A stretch of 64,000 nucleotides of DNA from JACVRW01 sp963728495. GTDB taxonomy: Bacteria; Actinomycetota; Thermoleophilia; Solirubrobacterales; Thermoleophilaceae. The notes under the pieces were generated by a model that had not been told where the DNA came from, did no database searches, and saw only the letters and a program-made list of their open reading frames with translations. The stretch covers positions 62,001 to 126,000 of the forward strand of contig CAVSKI010000003.1 in assembly GCA_963728495.1 (NCBI GenBank). Direction: 5' to 3'. Positions 7,518-15,510 of this stretch are shown in pieces. Made by a program: the position numbers and the translations under genes. How positions within the stretch are numbered: the stretch's first letter is position 1; each line of letters begins with the position of its first letter.

Positions 7518-9011
7518 TTGCAGGTCTTCATCAGTTACCGGCGCACGGATGCGCAGTCGGCCTCGCGGCAGCTGGCCGAGGCACTGAAGCTTCGCTTCGG
7601 ACAGGAGAACGTCTTCCTCGACACGCGGGACATCGCCACCGGGGCCGAGTGGAGGAGCGACACCCTCGGTCGCGTTCAAGCCGCTGACGTCGTTCTCGCC
7701 ATCATCGGGCCCCATTGGGCGGAAGCTGCGGACGACCGCTCGCGGCGGAGTGTCTTGGAGCGCGCGGAAGAGGACCTGGTGCGGATGGAGATCGAAACTG
7801 CGTTTACGCACGGGGCGATTGTGATCCCAGTGCTCGTGGACGACGCCGAGATGCCGGCTCGGGAGACCCTGCCACGCCCATTCAGGCCGCTCGCCGATGT
7901 CCAGGCACAGACTCTGCACCACACCTCGTGGGATCGTGACGTCGAGGCCCTCGCGGAGGCCCTCAGTCACCTTTCCACGCGGCCTAAGCCGTGGGAACCG
8001 TCGCCCGAGACGCCGGCGAGCAAGCACGGCCCGCCGGGTCGCAGCGACGCCGAGCGGGTCGCCGGCTACATCGGCGAAGGCTCGGTTGTGGGGATCCTCG
8101 GCTCCGGGGCCAATGCCGTCGACCGCGACGCGCCCTGGGAGCAGGGCGCGGGGTCGCTTCCGGACACTGCGGAGCTGGCCCGGCACCTCGCGCGTCGGTT
8201 CCGGGTCGGGTCCGAAACCGACGACCTCGCTCGGGTTTCGCAGCATGTCTCGCTGACCGAGGGCAGGGTTGATCTCTACCGGACCCTGCGCGAGCTGCTC
8301 GTAAAGGCAGACCATGAGCCCAGTTCCGTGCATCGTTTCGTCGCGCGCGTTCCGGGACGCTTGCGAGAGCTGGGACGGGAGAGCTACCAGCTGGTCGTCA
8401 CCACGAACTACGACACCGCTCTTGAGCGGGCGTTCGACGCGGTACACGAGCCCTACGACCTCGCGGTCTTCGTCGCCACAGGGGAACACAGGGGTCGATT
8501 CGTCCATGTGCCGTGGTGGGATCCCGATGGCCGTGGCGCCAGGCCAATCACCGTGCCCAACGAGTACGTGGATCTCCCGATCGACGAGGATGGAGAACTC
8601 GAGCGGACAGTCATCGTCAAGCTCCACGGCGGGCCCGCCAACCTGGGGCCAAGCGGACCACGGCTCCGCGACAACTTCGTAGTCACCGAGGGCGACTTCA
8701 TCGGTTTTCTGACGCAGAGTCCGGTTGAGAGCCTCATCCCCCTGCAGATCCTCAACAAGATCCGCGAGAGCCACCTTCTGTTCCTCGGCTACCGCATGCG
8801 GGACTGGAGCCTGCGGGTGTTCCTCCAGCGCGTCTGGGGGGAGCAGCAGCTTGAGGCGCGATCGTGGGCGGTAGATCCGGGGCTCGATCACGTCGAGCGC
8901 TTGCTGTGGGAGCTCTTTGGAGTGAACGTCGTGGAGGAGCCCCTGGCGGCGTTCTTAAACCGGCTGGAGCATGAGCTCGGTCGCCTCGACCGTGCCCGTG
9001 CGGAGCGGTGA
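7518..9011 (+). CDS. TIR-SIR2 fusion protein (putative NAD-targeting effector)
   Basis: 497 residues. TIR domain at 1-145: MQVFISYRRTDAQSA, NVFLDTRDIATG, VVLAIIGPHW, and the helix VRMEIETAF with the probable catalytic Glu91. SIR2-type domain at about 180-440: GILGSGAN, VVTTNYDTALE (Asn297), VIVKLHGG (His370) and LLFLGYRMRDWSLR. Both domain types consume NAD in Thoeris and related immunity systems, TIR often making a cyclic-ADP-ribose signal. Start is TTG 7518; the frame is open further upstream, but this start gives the canonical TIR N-terminus. Its TGA overlaps the nSTAND GTG as GTGA, so the two are made together. Confidence 0.85.
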   Translation: MQVFISYRRTDAQSASRQLAEALKLRFGQENVFLDTRDIATGAEWRSDTLGRVQAADVVLAIIGPHWAEAADDRSRRSVLERAEEDLVRMEIETAFTHGAIVIPVLVDDAEMPARETLPRPFRPLADVQAQTLHHTSWDRDVEALAEALSHLSTRPKPWEPSPETPASKHGPPGRSDAERVAGYIGEGSVVGILGSGANAVDRDAPWEQGAGSLPDTAELARHLARRFRVGSETDDLARVSQHVSLTEGRVDLYRTLRELLVKADHEPSSVHRFVARVPGRLRELGRESYQLVVTTNYDTALERAFDAVHEPYDLAVFVATGEHRGRFVHVPWWDPDGRGARPITVPNEYVDLPIDEDGELERTVIVKLHGGPANLGPSGPRLRDNFVVTEGDFIGFLTQSPVESLIPLQILNKIRESHLLFLGYRMRDWSLRVFLQRVWGEQQLEARSWAVDPGLDHVERLLWELFGVNVVEEPLAAFLNRLEHELGRLDRARAER

Positions 9012-11653
9012 GCAGGACCACCGGCCCGTACGTCGGTCTGGACTACTTCCTCGAGGAGGACGCCGGCATCTTCTTCGGACGAGACGCCGAGCGGAAACGA
9101 ATAATCGGCAATCTCCGGGCCTCACGGCTGACGCTGCTTTACGCCGAAAGCGGTGTCGGGAAGAGCTCGCTCCTGCGCGCCGGCGTGTCTGCCCGACTGC
9201 GCCACCTCGCGGAGCGCCGCGTGGAAGAGCGGGACTCGGTGCGCTATCTCCCCGTGGTCTTCAGCGCGTGGCGAGGCGATTCGAAGGCTGCGTCGATCGC
9301 CGCGCTCGAAACCGCCGTGCGGCCGTTGCTGAACGATGACCGGGAGCTCGCACTCCGAAGCGACACCTTGGAACATGCAATCGAGGACGTGGCGGCTGCG
9401 GCGGACGCCACGGTGCTCCTGATCCTCGACCAGTTCGAGGAGCACTTCCTCTACCAGCCTGCCGATGAGGAAGGGTTCGACGATGAGCTGGCGCGGTGCG
9501 TAACTCGCGGCGACCTGCGGGCGAACTTCCTGATCTCCGTCCGCGAGGACGCCTACTCCCTGATCGGCGATCGGTTCAAGGCGCGCATCCCCAACGTCTA
9601 CGGCAACTACCTGCATCTCGACTACCTAGATGAGAGCGCCGCTCGCGCGGCCGTCCTTGAACCCGTCAACGCGTTCAACCGCCAACTGGCGTCGGATTCC
9701 GAGCGCTTCGAAGTCGAGCCCGCGCTCGTGGACGCGGTGCTCGAGGAGGTGCGCCGCGGGCGAGTCGTCATCGGTGGCGACAGCGCGCGCGAAGTCGTTC
9801 CCACCGGCCCCGTCCGGGTGGAGACGGCCTACCTCCAGCTCGTCATGAAGCGCCTCTGGGACGAGGAGATCGCGGCCGGCTCCCAGCGCCTGCGGCTGGA
9901 GACGCTGCGGCGTCTGGGCGGCGCCGATACGATCGTGCGCGCCCACCTCGACGACGTTCTGGCCAAGCTGCCCGCCGACCAGCGCGACTCCGCCGCCACC
10001 GCATTTCGCTTCCTCGTCACCTCGAGTGGTAGAAAGATCGCGCTCAGCTCCGAGGAGCTGCGCGAGTTCTCCGATGGCGCCGGGGACTCGATGGAGCCGG
10101 CGCTCGAGCACCTGGAGCGCGAGCGCATCCTGCGGCCGGTTCCCTCAACCGAGCCGGGTGGCGTCTCCCGCCGCGAGATCTATCACGACGTCCTTGCGCC
10201 GGCGGTCGTCGACTGGCGCCGGCGCCATGTCGAGCAACAGCGGCGTGAAGAGTCCGAGCGGCGGCTGGCGGAGGCGGGCGAGCGGGCTCGACGCCTCGAG
10301 GTGCGAAACCGCCGGCTGGCGGCAGCCGTAGTCGCCCTGGCTGGGGTGGCCGTCGCGCTCGCGCTGTACCTGTGGAATCCAGAGCCGGTGCAGCGCGCCG
10401 AGCTGCAGACGGTCGACGCCAGGTTCTCCGTTCGCGGGGCCCAGGATCCCGACCGGGGTCTGATGCTGATCGCGGTGGACGACCGGACTGTGGCTCGCCT
10501 GCGCCCGCCGGGACCCGGACCTCCGCTCCCGCGGCAGTACTACACCCAACTGCTGAATCGGCTTCGGCCCGACCGTCCCGACGTGATCGCGCTCGACGTG
10601 ATCTTCGAAGGGCCGCAGGACCCTCGAGTGGATGACAAGCTGCTCGCCGCGATCCGTGCCACCCACGACCGCCTGGTACTTCCCTTTGCCAGTTTCTCGA
10701 TCGGGACCGTCAAAAGCCCAGGCGAGCTACAGAACTTCCTGGGCGAAATCACTTACCCGGCTAGCAGGGCGGACCTGGAGTCGGCGGCCGAGTCAAACTT
10801 CGCCCCGGGGGAAAGCATGGTGCTTGGCGACGAGGACCGGGATGAGTGGAAGGACCCAGGCGAAATCTTTTCCTCGTCGGGCGTGCAGTTTCAGGCGGTT
10901 CGCCCTGACCTGTTCGCAGGACCGGAGGAGCTCGAGGCTACGGGAGTACGGACCGGCTTCGCCGGCCTCCCGGAGGACGAGGACGACGGCAACCGACGCG
11001 CCGATTACGAGGTCGCCACGAGCGCTGGGATCGGCACGGAGACGTTCGCGTTTGCTGCCGCCGACCTAGCCCGGCACGGGGCCCTGCGCGCGCAAGACCT
11101 TCCGACCGCGCCGCACCGCACGGTGGACGAGCAGAGCGATAGCACGACGTGGATCGACTACCGCGGGCCATCGGGAACGGTCCGCCGCGTGTCGGCCTTG
11201 GATGTGCTCGACGGGCGCGTGGCGCCGGGAACGTTCCGCGATAAACGCGTTGTGGTCGGCGTCACCGCGCCGGTGACCTCCGATGTGCACGACACGCCCT
11301 TCGATCGCATGCCGGGGCCCGAGGTACAGGCAAACGCACTGGACACCATCCTGAAGCGCGCACCAATGCGCGATGTGCCGCAGCTGGTGGACTTCCTGGC
11401 AATTCTGCTGCTTGCCGCTGTGCCCGCGGCCGCGATGCTGATTCGACGCCGCTGGCTCGCGGTCGCCGCGGTCGCGGCGGCGGCCCTCCTCTTCCTCGTC
11501 ATTGTCCAGATCGCCTTCAGCGCCGGCTGGATCGTCGGGGTTGTCGCGCCGCTCGTGGGGCTGCTCGTGGCCAGCTTGGTCGCAACCGGACTGCGGGCGG
11601 CTGCCGCGCTTCGCGCCCAGCGCCCAGCCACTCCCGGCTCGGGCACCAGCTGA
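9008..11653 (+). CDS. nSTAND NTPase with transmembrane CHASE2 sensor
   Basis: 881 residues. The N-terminus YVGLDYFLEEDAGIFFGRD leads into a STAND-type NTPase: Walker A AESGVGKSSLL (about 46-56) and Walker B VLLILDQFEEHF (Asp141). A winged-helix/arm region reaches about 400, then a coiled stretch rich in Arg/Glu, and a first membrane segment near 427-447 (AAAVVALAGVAVALALYLW). CHASE2 follows (about 465-770, with LMLIAVDDRTV, DVIALDVIF, VVVGVTAPVTSD), then about three closely spaced C-terminal membrane helices. The expected topology is a cytosolic NTPase and an extracytoplasmic CHASE2. GTG start overlaps the TIR-SIR2 stop. It probably gates the TIR-SIR2 effector and the proteases in response to an outside or envelope signal (inference). 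Confidence 0.85.
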   Translation: MSRTTGPYVGLDYFLEEDAGIFFGRDAERKRIIGNLRASRLTLLYAESGVGKSSLLRAGVSARLRHLAERRVEERDSVRYLPVVFSAWRGDSKAASIAALETAVRPLLNDDRELALRSDTLEHAIEDVAAAADATVLLILDQFEEHFLYQPADEEGFDDELARCVTRGDLRANFLISVREDAYSLIGDRFKARIPNVYGNYLHLDYLDESAARAAVLEPVNAFNRQLASDSERFEVEPALVDAVLEEVRRGRVVIGGDSAREVVPTGPVRVETAYLQLVMKRLWDEEIAAGSQRLRLETLRRLGGADTIVRAHLDDVLAKLPADQRDSAATAFRFLVTSSGRKIALSSEELREFSDGAGDSMEPALEHLERERILRPVPSTEPGGVSRREIYHDVLAPAVVDWRRRHVEQQRREESERRLAEAGERARRLEVRNRRLAAAVVALAGVAVALALYLWNPEPVQRAELQTVDARFSVRGAQDPDRGLMLIAVDDRTVARLRPPGPGPPLPRQYYTQLLNRLRPDRPDVIALDVIFEGPQDPRVDDKLLAAIRATHDRLVLPFASFSIGTVKSPGELQNFLGEITYPASRADLESAAESNFAPGESMVLGDEDRDEWKDPGEIFSSSGVQFQAVRPDLFAGPEELEATGVRTGFAGLPEDEDDGNRRADYEVATSAGIGTETFAFAAADLARHGALRAQDLPTAPHRTVDEQSDSTTWIDYRGPSGTVRRVSALDVLDGRVAPGTFRDKRVVVGVTAPVTSDVHDTPFDRMPGPEVQANALDTILKRAPMRDVPQLVDFLAILLLAAVPAAAMLIRRRWLAVAAVAAAALLFLVIVQIAFSAGWIVGVVAPLVGLLVASLVATGLRAAAALRAQRPATPGSGTS

Positions 11654-11725
11654 AGCACGGCGAAGCGTCGCCTTCTGATCGCTGGCCCGCTAGCCCCAGG
11701 ACCCACCGACTGAATGTCGCAGCCC

Positions 11726-13891
11726 TCAGCGTGAGCGCGCGAGATACGGCTTTCCGGGACGAACGGTGACGGTCCGCCCGAGCCGGAAGTCCCGCACGAG
11801 CACGGTGCCGCTGATGACCTTCGTAAGTGTGCCGTTGCACCTCTCCTCGGTGAGCCACTTAGTACCGAACGACGAGCCCCAGCTGTAACGGCCGCGCGCC
11901 CGTACATTCCCTCCGCGGCGTCTTTTACTGCGCGCTGCGCTGAGTGCTGCCCGCTCCGAGTTCTTCGCCGCAGGACCGTGCTTGCCGACTTCGACGAGGA
12001 GTCTGCGTGGGGAAGAGCGTGCGGCCCGGTTCGCCCGTTGTGGCCGGGTGGACGATCCTCCGCAGTCGGGGAGGCTCCCCACAAGCCGGAGCTCTGTTAC
12101 GGGACGCCGGCCGCCTTCCTGGTGCACGCCGAAGCGGCCGAGAGATACCGACGCAACCTGGCGCGCGCCCGCGCGGTTCCTCGCGGTGACCAGGCGCACG
12201 ACGTCGTCTTTCGGGTCTACCGCCGATTCGAACGGAATCTTGACGTTCTGGGTCAGCGGGAAGAAGCGTCGTCCCCGCGGAAGCCGCAGCTGGAACCCGC
12301 TATCTTGGCGCACGCGGGCAAACCGGCCGACGATCGGCCCGCGCTCGCCCGGACGGTCAATGGTCTCGCAGTCGATGACCTTGTCCCGGCCATCGGCGAT
12401 CGCCAGATCCCTCGCATTTCCGCAGATCACCTCGTCGCGTGCACCGTCATGTGCAAGCACAACGTCGGGCGCGCCCCCGCCTGCGAGTTGGTCCGGGCCG
12501 AGGCGCCCGTCTATCAGGTCCTCGCCGCGTCCAGCATCGATCGTGTCGCCGTCGGCGTCGCCAAAGACGTTGTCGTCTTGGATCCCGCCCAGAACGACCT
12601 CCACGTCGGTTTGAACGTTGTCGCCCTCGTTAGTTTCGCCGTCGTTGGCCAGATCGTCGAGCGTCACAAACACTCTGTTCGTCCGCTCCTCATAGGTCAC
12701 CGTGTCCTTCTCGCTTCCGCCGCTCATGAAGTCGGAACCGAAGCCGCCGTCGAGCCGATCGTTACCTCGCCGGCCGTACAGCGAGTCGTGACCCGGACCG
12801 CCGATCAGCTCATCCGGACCGTCTCCACCGATAAGGAAGACAACGCCACCGTCAACCGAGTCGTTGCCTTCACCGCCGTCGACTGAGTCGGCGCCGGCAC
12901 TGCCCGCGAGCCGGTCGTTGCCCCCTTCACCCTCCACCCAGTCACCGCCCCCCTCGCCCAACTCATAGTCGTCACCCTCGCCTCCTGCAAGCGCATCGTC
13001 ACCGGGCCCCCCTTCCATCGTGTCGCTGCCGGCCCCGCCAAGCAGGTTGTCGCCGCCGGGATCGTTCCTTCCGCCCCAGAGCTTGTCGTCTCCTCCACGG
13101 CCCTGGATGGTGTCTTCTCCTCCACGGCCGTCAATGCAGTCCGCAGCGCTCGATCCAAACAGCCTGTCGTCGTTCGAGCCGCCATCAACGCATTCGGTGC
13201 CCGGTAGCACGTTGTCGTGCTCCCCGGATTCGCCGTCGTCGGGCTTGCGGTCGACATCGATGGTCAGGGGTTCCGTCCTCGTGCTGTAGTCGGCCTTATC
13301 GCGTCCTGCATCGCCACTGAGCGTGTCCCCTTCCAAGGGTGCGGCGGTGCCCGGGTTCATCCGGTCATCCCCAGGGCCGCCCTCTAGGGTGTCGGCGCCC
13401 TGCTCTGCCGATGCCGACCCGGGGAAATCGAGCTCATCGTTTCCGGCACCGCCGCGAAGATGGTCGTCACCGGCGTTGCCCTGCAGATTGTCGTCTCCCG
13501 CTCCGCCGGTGAGGTCGTCGACGTCTGGGCCTCCCTGCACCGTCAACGGAACGGTCACGGAGTCGCTCACCCTCAGGCGGTCGACCCCGTCTCGCAGAGT
13601 GACGGTAATCCGCACGACTCCGGCGGCGGGGCACTCAGCTGCGTACGTAACCGCCCCTGGCTGGCATGGGGAGACGGGAATGATCGGCGCTTGCCCCTCT
13701 TCCCGGAAGCTGAAGGTCGCGCCACCCCCCGAGATCAAAAGGTCATTGGCCTCGCCGAAGCCCTCGTAGGTGATCACGCCGCTGTCTGGGTCGAGGCTCA
13801 CCGTGGCCGCGACCGCGCTCGCCGGTGGCATCGCGAGCGCGATCGCGAGCGCCGCCCCGGCGTATCGCGTCCACCTCAAGCGCGACACCAC
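11726..13891 (-). CDS. Exported RTX-type calcium-binding repeat protein 1
   Basis: 721 residues. Sec-type signal peptide with a hydrophobic core around AALAIALAMPPASAVA. Then a beta-rich region and a long array of nonapeptide RTX repeats such as GGAGDDNLQG and GGPGDDALAG (about residues 125-480), which fold as calcium-bound parallel beta-rolls. The C-terminal about 200 residues are non-repeat and end in GSSFGTKWLTEERCNGTLTK and VRDFRLGRTVTVRPGKPYLA, shared with the paralogue at 15511-17427. Typical RTX proteins leave by type I secretion, but this one has a Sec signal. Start GTG 13891; GTG 13888 is equally possible. No protease or toxin domain is visible. Confidence 0.85.
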   Translation of the reverse strand: MVSRLRWTRYAGAALAIALAMPPASAVAATVSLDPDSGVITYEGFGEANDLLISGGGATFSFREEGQAPIIPVSPCQPGAVTYAAECPAAGVVRITVTLRDGVDRLRVSDSVTVPLTVQGGPDVDDLTGGAGDDNLQGNAGDDHLRGGAGNDELDFPGSASAEQGADTLEGGPGDDRMNPGTAAPLEGDTLSGDAGRDKADYSTRTEPLTIDVDRKPDDGESGEHDNVLPGTECVDGGSNDDRLFGSSAADCIDGRGGEDTIQGRGGDDKLWGGRNDPGGDNLLGGAGSDTMEGGPGDDALAGGEGDDYELGEGGGDWVEGEGGNDRLAGSAGADSVDGGEGNDSVDGGVVFLIGGDGPDELIGGPGHDSLYGRRGNDRLDGGFGSDFMSGGSEKDTVTYEERTNRVFVTLDDLANDGETNEGDNVQTDVEVVLGGIQDDNVFGDADGDTIDAGRGEDLIDGRLGPDQLAGGGAPDVVLAHDGARDEVICGNARDLAIADGRDKVIDCETIDRPGERGPIVGRFARVRQDSGFQLRLPRGRRFFPLTQNVKIPFESAVDPKDDVVRLVTARNRAGARQVASVSLGRFGVHQEGGRRPVTELRLVGSLPDCGGSSTRPQRANRAARSSPRRLLVEVGKHGPAAKNSERAALSAARSKRRRGGNVRARGRYSWGSSFGTKWLTEERCNGTLTKVISGTVLVRDFRLGRTVTVRPGKPYLARSR

Positions 13892-13919
13892 GCCACTCTG
13901 GACCCGGGCGCCGAAAGCA

Positions 13920-14474
13920 TTACTTAGGGCAGATCACGGCGAGCTGGAACGCACTGTCGGCCTCCTGGTTCAGGCGATTGGCGGTGCGCACGAATACGGC
14001 GTCCTTCTTGCCCGGAAAAGCGGACACGGTGACTTGACTGTCCTGGACGGGGGGAGTCGTGTCCGGGTTCCCAATAGTGGCCTGATAGGAGCAGCCATCC
14101 ACGTCGCGATTGAAGGTCACCCGATAGATACCCGTTGCCTCCTTGCGTGTCGGGGGGTTGCTGGGAGCCAGCCCATGCCCTCGCACAAGCGTGCCGTCCT
14201 TTTTGACGACGGCCCACAGTTGGAGTCCCTTCGCGCTGTGCACCGACCTGAGTCTGGACTCATTGATGGCGAGCCTGCCGACAGAGTTCTTTTCTAGGTC
14301 GTGTCCGCGCAGCGAGCGGTCCTTGATATCCGCGCCGGTCAGCGAGCCGTTTGTGATCTGCTGGCTGGTGATCTCCGTCAGCGCGTACGCAGAGCTGCCG
14401 AGTGAGATCACGAGCGCCACCAGCGCCACGATCATCGCCGGCGATGGAATCAGCCGGCGAAACCTTCGAGACAT
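13920..14474 (-). CDS. Small exported protein of unknown function
   Basis: 184 residues. The N-terminal signal anchor MSRRFRRLIPSPAMIVALVA is followed by a membrane helix. Next comes a short repeat-like segment (ITSQQITNGSLTGADIKDRS, then LRGHDLEKNSVG) reminiscent of pentapeptide-like coils. The C-terminal domain has a conserved-looking Cys pair and ends AFQLAVICPK. Proteins with this N-terminal architecture are common, uncharacterised surface proteins in high-GC actinobacteria. ATG 14474 has a good GGGGAGG site six bases upstream. The RTX protein gene starts 28 bases after its stop on the same strand, so they are probably co-transcribed. Confidence 0.75.
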   Translation of the reverse strand: MSRRFRRLIPSPAMIVALVALVISLGSSAYALTEITSQQITNGSLTGADIKDRSLRGHDLEKNSVGRLAINESRLRSVHSAKGLQLWAVVKKDGTLVRGHGLAPSNPPTRKEATGIYRVTFNRDVDGCSYQATIGNPDTTPPVQDSQVTVSAFPGKKDAVFVRTANRLNQEADSAFQLAVICPK

Positions 14475-15510
14475 GAGGACCTCCCCTCGAGGATGCTCTC
14501 GGGCTTCGCGACCGAGAGCTGTGCGGAACTTGGCCTAGTCGGACGTCCGCTCGGCGGGGTTGCGGGAGAAGCGAGCCAGAAAGCCCATCGCACGGTCATT
14601 AGAAGAACCTCCATGTCTTCGGGGACCGGCGGGTCCGCTGGCGAGACGTTCGCATGCGGAGACCCCATCTGTCAAGGCCCGTACCTCAAATGAGAGCGCA
14701 CACCAAAAAGGCCGCCAAAGGCCCCGACGGCTCGGCACGGTGGAGCGGCACAGCGAGCGATCGGAACGCATATCAGCGGTTGACGCCGGGAGGCCAATAC
14801 TGCCCCTCTTGAGGGTCACGCCCGGGCGTTCTACAACCCAGGAATAGGACGCGCTATGCCGCTTCGACTCAGCGCCGGGGTCCGGCACGCGAGTGGGCGA
14901 GGCGTTTGGCACCCGCCCCGTCGCCCGATGTCTTGCCATCCGCGTTCAGCGGAGTACCCTCGGTCGGAGACGTCGGGACCCGAAGGTCCAAGGAGGCCAG
15001 GATGGCCGATTCTCGACCGCACGCACGGTGTGCCGCATGGCGCCCAGCGCGAGGCACGGAACAGTGTCGACGTTGTTGCGGGGCTGCCATCTCGGGTTGG
15101 CAGCCGGGCCGCGGCGGCGGGGCGATGATCCACCGGGACAACGTGCTCATCAAGGCGTCCCCGACACACCTCTGCGCGGTTCGCTCGAAGCCAGGAAAGG
15201 CCTCCGCGTCTCCAGCTGGACGCTCTCGCCTCACGGCCGCCCGTACGAGCAGCTTCAGGGCGACACCATCGCCTGCAGCGGATCGGGATTGTGCCTTGCG
15301 GGCGAGTAATCCTGACACTGGGATTCACGCAGTCATACGGGGGTCAAGCTACTCCCCAGGATCGTGGAGGCTGTGACACATATTCCTGTCAAGTCTTCAA
15401 TCCGCATTGCCCTAAAACGGATTGGCAGCAAGATTACGAAAAAGCAGGATCCGGCTGACTCCGAGCGGGACTTGGCGTGCGTGCCGACTGTGGTGCCCCG
15501 CGGAGGTGTC
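14475..15510. other. About 1-kb intergenic region with no supported gene
   Basis: This lies between the divergent 13920-14474 gene and the second RTX gene. Several frames are open by chance because of GC content, but none has a recognisable family, good start signal and sensible composition together. The plus-strand stretch near 15120-15305 looks the most protein-like but matches nothing I know. It may hold promoters for both flanking genes or remnants of island turnover. Confidence 0.5.

Noticed and set aside
12805..13769. Long Ser/Pro-rich frames antisense and out of phase to RTX protein 1
   Set aside because: Repeat-derived GC-rich frames; the Gly/Asp RTX frame with a signal peptide is clearly the real one.
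14856..15376. Overlapping open frames in the 1-kb gap before RTX protein 2
   Set aside because: No family match, poor starts, and several frames equally open; kept as unassigned intergenic sequence.
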